Source: Martinezella rhizogenes
Lineage (GTDB): Bacteria > Pseudomonadota > Alphaproteobacteria > Rhizobiales > Rhizobiaceae
Direction: 5' to 3'
Length of the DNA: 64,000 bases
Assembly: GCA_013322215.1 (NCBI GenBank)
Contig: JAAMEZ010000045.1
Span: 1 to 64,000 of the forward strand
Of this stretch, positions 1 to 8,387 are shown piece after piece. The number at the start of each line of letters is the position of its first letter. Within the stretch, counting starts at the first letter, position 1. The position numbers were made by a program, and so were the translations under genes. The notes under the pieces are model-generated. The model ran no database searches. It was not told the DNA's origin and worked only from the letters and a program-made list of their open reading frames with translations.

Positions 1-164
1 ATTTTACGCGTACGCTCTGCATCCTCGGCCAGAGACGTCAACGGCAGTTCGACGGCGTGAATGGACTGATGCCCCTTGCGCGCCAGCTCGAGCACCACTT
101 TTCCCCAATGCGCCGCTCCACCCCAGAAGCCGTGCACCAGAATAATAGCAGGTTTGTTACTCAT
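1..164 (-). CDS. alpha/beta hydrolase, N-terminal part (cut by window edge)
   Basis: The 54 visible residues begin MSNKPAIILVHGFWGGAAHW. They show the first beta strand and the HG-F-W oxyanion-hole loop of alpha/beta-hydrolase-fold enzymes. The nucleophile elbow and the catalytic Asp and His lie outside the window, so the substrate cannot be judged. A CAGGAG ribosome site lies just upstream of the ATG at 164. The gene diverges from the cytochrome bd operon across about 650 bases. The fold is fairly sure; the function is unknown. Confidence 0.8.
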   Translation of the reverse strand, partial: MSNKPAIILVHGFWGGAAHWGKVVLELARKGHQSIHAVELPLTSLAEDAERTRK

Positions 165-813
165 GGTTTTCTCCTGTTATCCTGAAAGAGGGCGATACGA
201 TCCGTAAACGATGAGCCGCAAATGGCCAGAATGGAAATGACGAGATCCCTTACCCACCTTATAGAAACATTGACTGCAGCCAGCACAAAGTATCCGGTGA
301 CGTCCGATGGGATTCGAAACTCTTGGCATTGCGGTCGCATTTCCCTAATTCCACAAAAAATGAACGACGGCTGCGGCTTGCGGATCAACCTCCCAGCCTG
401 CTGTTGCCGTCTGCGACGATCAGCCGTATTTCCGATTACAGGACGAATGATATTATCGTCAATGCCATTATTGACTGCATTCAATATGGATACATTTTCT
501 TTATTGATTCCATATAGCATAGTGACGTCTGGCATCGCCACGCGGCGAGATCGAGCGGACTTTCGAGCCCCCGCAACAAGGGACGCTGTCTATTGGAAGC
601 GACAACAATGAGCGCGCAATGTATAGGAACGACCATCCCTCGGGCACCCTCACCCCTGGTCTTCGTCACACCGAAGACGCTCGCCGATAATTTCAACGTC
701 AAGGTCGACGCGACCCGGAAGCACCCAGCGCTCTCTAGCGAGGAGACTGCGCCATCTGGCGAAGATCGGATGTATCCTGCCTGCGCTTCGGCGATATTCA
801 ACGATAGGCGCCC
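165..813. other. intergenic region upstream of the bd oxidase operon
   Basis: About 650 bases separate two divergent genes. Several reading frames stay open here, but none has a convincing ribosome site, a recognisable domain or a consistent codon pattern. The stretch presumably holds the promoters of the hydrolase and of the oxidase operon. I looked for an Fnr/Anr-type site (TTGAT-N4-ATCAA) and did not find a convincing one. Confidence 0.5.
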
Positions 814-2241
814 ATGTTTGGACTAACGGCACTCGAACTCGCCCGAATTCAATTCGGCTTTACGATTTCGTTTCATATCATCTTCCCGGCGATCACCATC
901 GGTCTTGCGAGCTATCTGGCCGTCCTGGAGGGTCTCTGGCTCTGGAAGAAAGACGCGGTCTATCGCGACCTCTATCATTTCTGGTCGCAGATTTTCGCCG
1001 TGAATTTTGCCATGGGCGTCGTGTCGGGTCTGGTAATGGCCTATCAGTTCGGAACGAACTGGAGTTACTTTTCCGCTTTCGCCGGAAGCATCACCGGACC
1101 GCTTCTGACCTATGAAGTGCTGACAGCCTTTTTTCTTGAAGCAGGGTTTCTCGGCGTCATGCTCTTCGGTTGGAACAAGGTCGGCCCCGGCCTGCATTTT
1201 CTGGCGACGATCATGGTCGCCATCGGAACACTGATTTCGACGACCTGGATTCTCGCATCCAACAGCTGGATGCAGACGCCGCAAGGCTTCGAGATTGTCG
1301 ACGGGCGGGTTATTCCGGTCGACTGGCTGAAGGTTATCTTCAACCCCTCCTTTCCCTACCGCCTCGCCCACATGACGGTTGCGGCCTATATCGCGACGGC
1401 TCTGTTCGTGGCCGCCTCGGGCGCCTGGCATGTGCTGAACGGTCGCGCGACCGCCGCAACGCGCACCATGTTGTCCATGGCTCTGTGGATGGTGCTGATC
1501 GTCGCACCGCTGCAAATCGCGATCGGTGATGCTCATGGTCTCAACACACTCGAGCATCAACCGGCAAAAATCGCGGCGATGGAAGGCCACTGGGAGAACA
1601 AGCCAGGCGAAAGCGTTCCACTCATCCTGTTCGGCTGGCCGGACATGCAGGCGGAAATGACGCGTTACGCCGTTGAGATCCCCTACCTTGGCAGCCTCAT
1701 CCTGACGCATGACCTGAATGGCCGGATCCCGGGGCTCAAGGAATTTGAGCCAGAGGACCGGCCGAATTCCACCATCGTCTTCTGGAGCTTCCGGATCATG
1801 GTCGGCCTTGGAATGCTCATGCTTCTTCTCGGCGTGAGCGGCCTTTGGATCCGGTGGCGCAAACGGTTGTTCGATACTCCCTGGTTCCTACGTTTTGCCA
1901 TATTGATGGGACCGACGGGGCTGATCGCCATTTTGGCCGGCTGGTTTACCACGGAGATCGGGCGCCAGCCCTGGATCGTCTATGGAGTCATGCGGACGAA
2001 GGATGCGGTTTCCAATCATTCGGCGTTGACGCTATCGATGACGCTGGTCGTCTTTATCGTAATGTACGTCGCTGTCTTCGGCACCGGCATCAGTTACATG
2101 CTCAAACTCGTCGCCAAGGGCCCCCATCCTCATCACGACGACGGCCACGGTCCCGATGAGGATGGGCAGTCCAGGCGTCCTGCTCGGCCGCTATCGGCTG
2201 CGCCCGACGATATCGATCCGACAATCGCGCCACGTTCCTGA
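814..2241 (+). CDS. cioA: cytochrome bd-type quinol oxidase subunit I (cyanide-insensitive type)
   Basis: Subunit I of a membrane quinol:O2 oxidoreductase that carries the b558/b595/d hemes and oxidises ubiquinol. It has 475 residues and many hydrophobic helices. The N-terminal ISFHIIFPAITIG helix carries a heme-ligand His, and a second conserved His lies in RLAHMTVAA. The signature GRQPW is followed by IVYGVMRT. The segment between helices 6 and 7 is short, as in CioA-type short-Q-loop enzymes, many of which resist cyanide. The C-terminal tail is His/Asp-rich and polar. The start at 814 has a weak ribosome site (GATAGG). It forms an operon with subunit II and a DUF2474 peptide. The family is certain; cyanide resistance is inferred from the type and from the Nit1C genes 4.6 kb away. 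Confidence 0.95.
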   Translation: MFGLTALELARIQFGFTISFHIIFPAITIGLASYLAVLEGLWLWKKDAVYRDLYHFWSQIFAVNFAMGVVSGLVMAYQFGTNWSYFSAFAGSITGPLLTYEVLTAFFLEAGFLGVMLFGWNKVGPGLHFLATIMVAIGTLISTTWILASNSWMQTPQGFEIVDGRVIPVDWLKVIFNPSFPYRLAHMTVAAYIATALFVAASGAWHVLNGRATAATRTMLSMALWMVLIVAPLQIAIGDAHGLNTLEHQPAKIAAMEGHWENKPGESVPLILFGWPDMQAEMTRYAVEIPYLGSLILTHDLNGRIPGLKEFEPEDRPNSTIVFWSFRIMVGLGMLMLLLGVSGLWIRWRKRLFDTPWFLRFAILMGPTGLIAILAGWFTTEIGRQPWIVYGVMRTKDAVSNHSALTLSMTLVVFIVMYVAVFGTGISYMLKLVAKGPHPHHDDGHGPDEDGQSRRPARPLSAAPDDIDPTIAPRS

Positions 2242-2261
2242 ATAATGGAGGCTTGAAGCCA

Positions 2262-3269
2262 ATGGGAATAGACCTGCCTCTTCTCTGGGCGATCATCATC
2301 GGGTTCGGTCTGATGATGTACGTGATCATGGACGGCTTCGACCTCGGTATCGCCATCCTGTTTCCCTTCGTGCGCGATCGTGACGATCGCGACACGATGG
2401 TCAACACCGTGGCACCAGTTTGGGATGGAAACGAAACATGGCTCGTTCTCGGCGGAGCCGCGCTCATGGCGGCCTTTCCGCTGGCCTATGCGGTGATCCT
2501 GAGCGCGCTCTATCTGCCGCTTTTCCTGATGCTGGCCGGACTGATCTGGCGCGGTGTCGCTTTCGAGTTTCGATTCAAGGCGGATGATGCCCACAAGCCT
2601 TTCTGGGATAAGGCATTTGCGTGGGGATCGTTTATCGCGGCCTTTTCGCAAGGGCTAGCCCTTGGCGCCTTCATCACGGGCTTTCCCGTCGAAAACAACG
2701 CGTTCACTGGCGGGGCATTGGATTTCCTGACACCGTTCAGCCTGTTCACCGGTGCCGGCGTCGTCATTGCCTATGCGCTGCTTGGCTCCACTTGGCTGAT
2801 CATGAAGACCGAGGGCGATCTTCAAAAACGGATGGTGAATCTGGCCCGTCCAGTGACGATTATTCTTCTTGGCGTCATCGGCATCGTCAGTCTGTGGACG
2901 CCGCTTGCATACCCCGCTGTGGCTCTGCGCTGGTTCTCCATGCCCAACCTGTTATTTTTCTCGCCGGTGCCACTGCTGGTTCTCATCACGACGGCGGCGA
3001 TCCTCAGCGTCCTGCGCCGCGATCCGCATGCCGCCCCCTTTATCCTGGCATTGCTGCTGCTGTTCCTTGGCTATAGCGGGCTTGCGATCAGTGTCTGGCC
3101 CAATATCATCCCGCCGGGCATTTCGATTTGGACAGCCGCCGCTCCTCCGGAAAGCATGGGTTTCACGCTGGTCGGCGCGCTCTTCGTCATCCCGTTCATC
3201 CTGGCTTATACGGCATGGTCCTACTACGTCTTTCGCGGGAAAGTGAAAACCGGGGAGGGATATCACTGA
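2262..3269 (+). CDS. cioB: cytochrome bd-type quinol oxidase subunit II
   Basis: Subunit II pairs with the upstream subunit I in the inner-membrane bd oxidase. It begins MGIDLPLLWAIIIGFGLMMY and continues YVIMDGFDLG, the conserved first-helix motif of CydB/CioB. Later come WDGNETWLV and many hydrophobic helices over about 335 residues. The frame also opens at a TTG at 2253, but GGAGG at 2247-2251 sits about 10 bases before the ATG at 2262 and would be too close to the TTG, so 2262 is chosen. The stop overlaps the next ATG (TGATG), which implies translational coupling. Confidence 0.95.
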   Translation: MGIDLPLLWAIIIGFGLMMYVIMDGFDLGIAILFPFVRDRDDRDTMVNTVAPVWDGNETWLVLGGAALMAAFPLAYAVILSALYLPLFLMLAGLIWRGVAFEFRFKADDAHKPFWDKAFAWGSFIAAFSQGLALGAFITGFPVENNAFTGGALDFLTPFSLFTGAGVVIAYALLGSTWLIMKTEGDLQKRMVNLARPVTIILLGVIGIVSLWTPLAYPAVALRWFSMPNLLFFSPVPLLVLITTAAILSVLRRDPHAAPFILALLLLFLGYSGLAISVWPNIIPPGISIWTAAAPPESMGFTLVGALFVIPFILAYTAWSYYVFRGKVKTGEGYH

Positions 3270-3415
3270 TGACAGACCGGGCGACTCGCGCAAACACGTC
3301 ATGGCTGCGCCGGATAGGCTGGCTCGTTTTGATCTGGGCCTTTAGCGTAATGTCCTTGGCCGTCGCTGCGGCATTTTTTCGGTTGCTCATGGGTTTCGCC
3401 GGGCTCACGCTTTGA
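3269..3415 (+). CDS. DUF2474 small membrane protein of the bd oxidase operon
   Basis: A 48-residue peptide starting MTDRATRANTSWLRRIGWLV. It has a basic N-terminus, one transmembrane helix and a short tail. Single-helix DUF2474 peptides are commonly encoded directly after cydB/cioB and are thought to be accessory subunits comparable to CydX. The ATG overlaps the cioB stop, and GGGGAGGG lies just upstream. Size, topology and position all agree. A direct role in oxidase assembly is inferred from related systems. Confidence 0.85.
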   Translation: MTDRATRANTSWLRRIGWLVLIWAFSVMSLAVAAAFFRLLMGFAGLTL

Positions 3416-3463
3416 GAGCAACTGGCTTACCCTGTTCTGGAACGCTGCAGTTAGACACTGAAG

Positions 3464-3502
3464 ACCGTTCAGGGGGCTGTAAACAGTTTCGGACGGTGTT
3501 TT
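3464..3502 (+). terminator. weak possible terminator of the oxidase operon
   Basis: ACCGT at 3464 pairs with ACGGT at 3493-3497. A small inner CTGT-AA-ACAG hairpin lies between them, and GTTTT follows. The stem is short and the loop long, so this is only a candidate end for the cio transcript. Confidence 0.3.
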
Positions 3503-3554
3503 GCCTTAAGCCACGAACGAAGCGGAACCGGCATCCAAACTTTGGAAAGCGATT

Positions 3555-3917
3555 CTAGTGATCGGTATATGGGCATCCGGGGGTATTTTTCAGGATTACC
3601 TGAGCGTAGTCGCCCTCGCGCAATCCACCAACATAGACCCAGCGGGAGGAAAAACGCTCGATGGCCGGTCTCTTCACGCCGTAGTCCCTCGCCCGCCGAA
3701 GTGCGTCCTCGGGCGAACAGCTGTCGTTGGAACGAGGCACATCGCTCCAGGTCGCCGGTGGCTCATAGCGAGGCCGCCGCTCCCAGGGCGGCGGCGGAGC
3801 ATCTTCAGAACCCCATTCATCGCCCCAGACCTGGGCAGCAGCCGGCTCAATCGCGGCTATCGATGAACCGATGACCAGGAGACCGATCAAAGTAGCTTTC
3901 ATGAAAATACTGGACAT
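3555..3917 (-). CDS. small secreted protein of unknown function
   Basis: A 120-residue protein with a clear signal peptide: MSSIFMKATLIGLLVIGSS, then an Ala-rich stretch ending AAAQ, the likely cleavage site near residue 28. The mature part has a Pro/Trp-rich segment, two cysteines and a compact domain with ALRRARDYGVKRP, resembling small periplasmic proteins common in rhizobia whose role is unknown. GGAGAGG lies 4 bases before the ATG at 3917 and supports this start over Met6. It converges on the oxidase operon. Confidence 0.7.
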   Translation of the reverse strand: MSSIFMKATLIGLLVIGSSIAAIEPAAAQVWGDEWGSEDAPPPPWERRPRYEPPATWSDVPRSNDSCSPEDALRRARDYGVKRPAIERFSSRWVYVGGLREGDYAQVILKNTPGCPYTDH

Positions 3918-4754
3918 CTGGCCTCTCCTTCAAGCACTGAGACCCGAGTTGCGACGTCACGATTATTCGGATTCTCAAGAGAGTAGATACCGGAAGTACA
4001 TATTTTGCTGCGTTCGATTTTATGCACTTTTATTGTGGAGTAGTGAACCGCTCCGGCAAACCCGGCGCAGTTCAGTGCGCGAGAACACTGATGCACATGC
4101 TGCATTAGGTTTCACTGGCTGGCTCCTAGAAAAGAGGCTGGAAAAAGATGTTAGTTTCAGGGACCCGCCCACGATTTTTGCTTTCGAAGTGCGCTTTGTG
4201 CGCCGGTTAGAATGAACGCAGACTGGCTAGGAAGGATTGCCGCAACATTACCTGACCGGGTAGATTGCTCGATGGACGCTGTTTCGAAAGTTGCGGGCGC
4301 TGGCTGTGGCCCGAGCCTTCTTGGGCGTGACATTTGCCATGCTAACTGCCGAACGCTGAGCGAGCGGTGGATCAGCAAGCGAATGTGACAGCTTCGTCGC
4401 CATAAGAGTCGAGGCAACGCTCAGAGATGTTGGCGACTAGGATCAAAGCACCACTCGAGTTGAATCGGAATCGAGCCGAACATCGCGAGGCGCGGATACC
4501 TTTAGAATGAGCGGCGGTAATGGAGTTCGGGCTTTCTTCGGATCCACACCCTTACTCTCTTCAAGTCTACATGGCCGGCCAGGTGCGGCAGAGCGGCGAC
4601 GGACCATTCGCCTTTGGCGATCCGCGACAACGAGGTCGCCACTGAGCGCCACCTCACGCAAACCGGCACCGCCAACACGCTGCGCGTGCTCGCCTCCAGC
4701 CTCATCTATATCGATTGACCGACGTAAGTCAGAGGCTCCGTTACCGAGATCGCA
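3918..4754. other. gene-poor region with decayed fragments
   Basis: No supported gene. A 58-codon plus-strand frame at 4213-4389 has no ribosome site. A plus-strand frame ending at the TGA near 4720 reads ERHLTQTGTANTLRVLASSL and has coding-like third-position bias, which suggests the tail of a lost gene I do not recognise. Together with the aroE remnant next to it, the region looks like a decayed insertion zone. Confidence 0.45.
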
Positions 4755-5159
4755 TCAGAATGGGGACAGGGCCTTCATATGCTGAGCCATCAGCAGAAAT
4801 TGTGATTCAAGCATCGGCTTTCCGGGAAAAACCTTGCACCCTTTTGCTTCTGCCGCGACTAACAACGGCGTCATGGCCGGCTCCATGATAGCATCAGCGA
4901 CGAGGTGTCTCCTGTGTATGCGGTTGAAATCGACGGGATCGGCATCGGAGGGCTGCATTCCGAGCGTGCTTCCGTTCACGATGAGATCGTGATGCTCCAG
5001 GTCCTGATCGTTGGTGCTTGCGGAAAGGCCAGGATATGCCGCCCTCAGGAACGGCGCCCGCGCCTTCGCGGTCGCCATGGCCCGTCCCTGCGGCGCGGTC
5101 GTGTTGTCATGGCCTCTCCTGTTCCCGGCATCTAAGCCGAAGTCAGGCAGAAATTCCAC
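4755..5159 (-). pseudogene. remnant of a shikimate/quinate dehydrogenase (AroE-like), C-terminal part
   Basis: The last 80 or so residues match the C-terminal NAD(P)-binding half of the shikimate dehydrogenase family: DLIVNGSTLGMQPSDADPVD, then LVADAIMEPAMTPLL, a GC motif and MLESQFLLMAQ. Intact family members have about 270-290 residues. Here the N-terminal catalytic half is absent and the first 55 residues read as out-of-frame sequence, so deletion plus frameshift is likely. It lies directly downstream of the MocR-type regulator on the same strand, so it may once have been co-transcribed with it. Confidence 0.75.
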
Positions 5160-5215
5160 TTATCTCCGCTGTTCGAATTTTCCGAGCCACCTCCGCAGGA
5201 TGTCGACCCGATAGT

Positions 5216-6601
5216 TCAACCCATCCAACCAGTGTCGGAAAGCGACTGGGCCATGAAATGAAGCCCGGCTTGCAACTGTTCGCGCTGGATCACGCCGCCA
5301 AGGCATACCCTTACATGCTCATCGGGCTTTCCCAGAACGGTGAAGGCATCTGAAGGCATCAAGCCGATATGGCGTCCTGCCATTCGCCCCATCAGCTCTG
5401 CCCTGCTCGCCCCCTTCGGCAGCTTCAGCCATATGTTGAAGGCCTCCGGCTCACCTTTGATGTCCAACCCCGAAAGGGTATCGACGGCGATCTTGTGACG
5501 GACAGCGCTTTCCGCACGGACAAAGCGGCGAATGGCATCCGCCGTCCCGTCCTCAATCCACCGTGTCGCCAGCGCCATGCAGATTGGTGAAGGCATGACG
5601 GCGCTAGCTCGCATTGCCTGGGCGAGAGAATAGGCGGCTCTGGCGTTAGGGGAAACTGTATAAGCGAGGCGCAGGCCTGCGCCGAGGCATTTGGCCAGGC
5701 CTCCGATGTGCCAGGTGAGGTCGGGAGCAAGCGTAGCAAAAGGTACGGGCGCCGTTGCGGGAATGAAGCCGTATGCGTCATCCTCGATCAAGGGCAGCCT
5801 GTGGCGCAGGAGAACCTCGGCGATCTCCATGCGCCGCTCGCGCGGGATGGTCAGCGTCGTGGGATTTTGGACCGTCGGATTGAGATACAGGGCTTTCGGC
5901 TGATGCAAATGGACAGCGGCATCAAGCGCATCCGGCAGGATGCCAGAAGCGTCCATTGGAATTCCCACGAGCTGCAACCCCATGCGCGCTGCGATTGCTC
6001 GTAGCCCAGGATATGTCACCGCCTCGCACAGGATCACGTCGCCAGGTCTGGTCATCGTCGAAAGAAGCGCAGTCATTGTCGCATGCGCTCCTGGGGTGAT
6101 CGCGATCCGCTCAAGGCTCGGCACCATCCCCCTTTTCGACAGCCATGAAGATGCAGCGGCCTTATCCTGCTCTCCACCGGTCGTCGACTGGTAGCGGAGA
6201 AGCGAAATAAGGTTAGCTGAAACAGTCTGCAGCCCCTCTTGCATCCGAGCCACGAGGTCCGGATCTTGCGGCTCTGGAGGCATGTTCATCGACAGATCCT
6301 CATCTCCGGCGCGGCGCGGATCGACACGATGCTCCTCTTTCGGGCGGCCGAGTGCAAAGGTACCTCTTCCGACGTGGCTCTCCACGAGACGTCTGGAATG
6401 CGCCTCGGTGTAGGCGCGACTGACTGTCGTAAAGTCGATCTTGAGACGCTCGGCGAGTCTGCGTTGTGGCGGCAATCGATCGCCAGCGGCGATATCGCCT
6501 CGTTTGATCGCCAGTTCAATCGCATCCGCAATCTGAAGATAACGAGGCTTGCCGTCAGGACGGAGTTCAGGGAGCCACTTCAACATTTCATCATACCTCA
6601 A
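5216..6601 (-). CDS. MocR/PdxR-type regulator (GntR wHTH fused to an aminotransferase-like domain)
   Basis: A 461-residue transcription factor. Residues 15-85 form a GntR winged helix-turn-helix (KPRYLQIADAIE, GDRLPPQRRLAERL, TVSRAYTEA, GRGTF). Residues about 110-460 form a fold-type-I PLP domain with the internal-aldimine Lys at 304 in GGLAKCLGAGLRLAY and the cofactor-side DDAY at 274-277. Such proteins sense PLP or an amino compound and usually control a neighbouring divergent operon. Here that is the Nit1C cluster, whose first gene starts 245 bases away. ATTGTATG repeats occur both before this gene and before nit1C. Pseudomonas Nit1C clusters use a different type of regulator, so this pairing is notable. 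Confidence 0.9.
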   Translation of the reverse strand: MRYDEMLKWLPELRPDGKPRYLQIADAIELAIKRGDIAAGDRLPPQRRLAERLKIDFTTVSRAYTEAHSRRLVESHVGRGTFALGRPKEEHRVDPRRAGDEDLSMNMPPEPQDPDLVARMQEGLQTVSANLISLLRYQSTTGGEQDKAAASSWLSKRGMVPSLERIAITPGAHATMTALLSTMTRPGDVILCEAVTYPGLRAIAARMGLQLVGIPMDASGILPDALDAAVHLHQPKALYLNPTVQNPTTLTIPRERRMEIAEVLLRHRLPLIEDDAYGFIPATAPVPFATLAPDLTWHIGGLAKCLGAGLRLAYTVSPNARAAYSLAQAMRASAVMPSPICMALATRWIEDGTADAIRRFVRAESAVRHKIAVDTLSGLDIKGEPEAFNIWLKLPKGASRAELMGRMAGRHIGLMPSDAFTVLGKPDEHVRVCLGGVIQREQLQAGLHFMAQSLSDTGWMG

Positions 6602-6617
6602 ATAGCAAATGTTTCAC

Positions 6618-6625
6618 ATTGTATG
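6618..6625. promoter_or_regulatory. ATTGTATG copy in front of the MocR-type gene
   Basis: The octamer ATTGTATG lies 17 bases upstream of the regulator start. The same octamer forms the arms of an inverted repeat in front of the Nit1C operon at 6762-6799. Shared motifs on both sides of a divergent regulator/target pair suggest the regulator's own binding site. The match is visible; binding is inferred. Confidence 0.45.
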
Positions 6626-6679
6626 GATATCTGCAGGCGGTTTCAAGTGTTGATTTGACAACAAATCTACGACTATGGA

Positions 6680-6721
6680 TTGAGCACTGAAGCCGATTTT
6701 CGAGCTATTATTTGAGCACTG
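6680..6721. promoter_or_regulatory. direct repeat TTGAGCACTG, 32-bp period, in the divergent region
   Basis: TTGAGCACTG occurs at 6680-6689 and again at 6712-6721, a spacing of 32 bases or three helical turns. MocR/PdxR regulators are known to bind phased direct repeats in divergent control regions. This is therefore a second candidate site for the 5216-6601 regulator. Confidence 0.45.
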
Positions 6722-6761
6722 CGCGCATTCAATGTGCAGGATTGCGTTTAATTAAGAAATA

Positions 6762-6799
6762 ATTGTATGCATATTACACTTGCTATTGATTCATACAAT
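6762..6799. promoter_or_regulatory. inverted repeat ATTGTATG-N22-CATACAAT upstream of nit1C
   Basis: A perfect 8-bp inverted repeat (6762-6769 and 6792-6799) lies 48 bases before the first Nit1C gene, within or next to its promoter. A third copy of one arm is at 6618-6625. It is a likely operator for the divergent MocR-type regulator. Confidence 0.5.
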
Positions 6800-6846
6800 T
6801 TCCCTCGTATCGTTTCTGCATCAACCCCGCGTAAGGAGATGCAGAC

Positions 6847-7329
6847 ATGCCTGAAGTAACGCAGCAGCCGCACAAGGATGGTGACTTCTTTGTCGACTAC
6901 GAGTCCAAGGTTTTCGAGGATGTTAAGGCCGATCCTGGTGAGAAGGCGCTCGTAACCTTCCACACGATGGCGTTCGAAGGCTCAATCGGGCTTGTGAACA
7001 TTCTCAATGCCATTCGCCTGCAGCGGAAAGGCTACGAGACTTCGATCCTTCTTTACGGCCCGGGCGTGACACTGGGGATCCAGCGCGGTTTCCCCAAGCT
7101 CGGCGATGAAGCCTTCCCTGGTCATCTCAACTTCAACAAGAACCTTGAGCGCTTCATGAAGGAAGGCGGCAAGGTCTACGCATGTCGCTTCGCACTGCAG
7201 GCCCTCTATGGGCATGGCGAACCGGCTCTGATCCCCGGCATCATCCCGATCCTGCCTCAGGACGTGCTGGACTGCGTGCTTCTGCACAAGAAGGCCAATG
7301 CCCTGATCATCGACACATGGACCGTCTGA
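6847..7329 (+). CDS. MSMEG_0572/Sll0783 family nitrogen-starvation protein (Nit1C)
   Basis: A 160-residue soluble protein, first gene of the Nit1C cluster. It shows the family pattern: KALVTFHTMAFEGSIGLVN, the LLYGPGV segment, and a Cys in the RFALQALYG region. The fold recalls DsrE-like small proteins. Its biochemical role is unknown. The cyanobacterial homologue Sll0783 is induced by nitrogen starvation and affects PHB accumulation. AAGGAG lies 8 bases before the ATG. A strong hairpin follows the gene and may raise its transcript relative to the enzymes downstream. Confidence 0.92.
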   Translation: MPEVTQQPHKDGDFFVDYESKVFEDVKADPGEKALVTFHTMAFEGSIGLVNILNAIRLQRKGYETSILLYGPGVTLGIQRGFPKLGDEAFPGHLNFNKNLERFMKEGGKVYACRFALQALYGHGEPALIPGIIPILPQDVLDCVLLHKKANALIIDTWTV

Positions 7330-7338
7330 TTTGACCTC

Positions 7339-7368
7339 AGCACCCCGTTCCGCAACGAACGGGGTGCT
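7339..7368 (+). terminator. intercistronic hairpin after the first Nit1C gene
   Basis: AGCACCCCGTTC at 7339-7350 pairs perfectly with 7357-7368 across a 6-base loop. No T-run follows. The hairpin lies 9 bases after the stop codon and 29 bases before the nitrilase start. It is best read as an attenuator or RNA-stabilising element inside the operon, not a full terminator. Confidence 0.6.
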
Positions 7369-7397
7369 CAGTTCCAGGTAATGTGAAGGAGCCAGTC

Positions 7398-8387
7398 ATG
7401 CCCAAAACAGTACGTGCCGCGGCCGTCCAGATCGCGCCCGACCTAACCTCGCGCGCAGGCACTGTCGAGCGGGTTCTGAATGCGATCGCCGAAGCCGCAG
7501 ACAAAGGCGCGGAGCTGATCGTATTTCCTGAAACATTCGTACCCTGGTATCCCTATTTCAGCTTCGTTCTGCCGCCCGTTCAGCAAGGCCCCGAGCACCT
7601 GCGGCTTTATGAGGAAGCAGTCACGGTACCGTCCGCGGAAACACGGGCTGTCGCTGATGCCGCGCGCAAGCGCAATGCAGTTATCGTGCTCGGTGTGAAT
7701 GAACGCGACCGCGGATCCCTATACAACACCCAATTAGTCTTTGACGCGGATGGCAGTCTGAAACTGAAGCGCCGCAAGATCACTCCCACCTATCACGAAC
7801 GGATGATCTGGGGCCAAGGCGATGGCGCCGGCCTGAAGGTTGTCGACACTGCCGTCGGCCGCGTCGGCGCCCTGGCATGCTGGGAGCATTACAATCCTCT
7901 GGCCCGTTATACGTTGATGGCCCAACATGAGGAAATTCACGCTTCTCATTTTCCCGGCTCACTCGTCGGCCCGATATTCGGCGAGCAGATCGAAGTCACG
8001 ATGCGCCACCACGCGCTGGAAGCGGGCTGCTTCGTGGTCAATGCCACCGGCTGGCTGAGCGAGGAGCAAATCGCCTCCATTCACCCGGATCCCGCCTTGC
8101 AGAAGGGGCTGCGCGATGGCTGCATGACCTGCATCATTACGCCGGAAGGCCGCCATGTCGTACCGCCCCTGACCTTGGGTGAAGGCATCCTGATCGGCGA
8201 TCTGGACATGCGGCTCATTACCAAGCGCAAGCGGATGATGGATTCGGTCGGACACTATGCACGGCCCGAATTGCTGCACCTTGTCCATGACACAAGGCCC
8301 GCACGCGCCCTCGAGCAGATCGGCCTTTCAGGCGATTTTTCCGACGCAGAGCAAGGCAAGCCATTTGAGGAGGCTCAGGATGCGTGA
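7398..8387 (+). CDS. nitC: nitrilase of the Nit1C cluster
   Basis: A carbon-nitrogen hydrolase (329 residues) that converts nitriles to carboxylates and ammonia. The catalytic triad is visible: Glu45 in VFPETFVPWYP, Lys127 in RRKITPT and Cys161 in ALACWEHYNPLARY. The CWEHYNPL setting and a length near 330 indicate a true nitrilase of the Nit1 type, not an amidase. In Pseudomonas, Nit1C nitrilases are implicated in cyanide assimilation. GTG 7383 also opens the frame, but AAGGAG at 7386-7391 points to ATG 7398. Its last codons overlap the radical SAM start by 8 bases. Confidence 0.93.
   Translation: MPKTVRAAAVQIAPDLTSRAGTVERVLNAIAEAADKGAELIVFPETFVPWYPYFSFVLPPVQQGPEHLRLYEEAVTVPSAETRAVADAARKRNAVIVLGVNERDRGSLYNTQLVFDADGSLKLKRRKITPTYHERMIWGQGDGAGLKVVDTAVGRVGALACWEHYNPLARYTLMAQHEEIHASHFPGSLVGPIFGEQIEVTMRHHALEAGCFVVNATGWLSEEQIASIHPDPALQKGLRDGCMTCIITPEGRHVVPPLTLGEGILIGDLDMRLITKRKRMMDSVGHYARPELLHLVHDTRPARALEQIGLSGDFSDAEQGKPFEEAQDA

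Noticed and set aside
161..826. Open frames on both strands in the gap before the oxidase operon
   Set aside because: They overlap each other, have no ribosome sites and no recognisable domain, and stop codons fall as expected by chance in GC-rich DNA.
4443..4705. Minus-strand frames near 4.5 kb
   Set aside because: Arg/Ser-rich reverse-frame translations; the plus strand carries the more coding-like signal, which is itself only a fragment.
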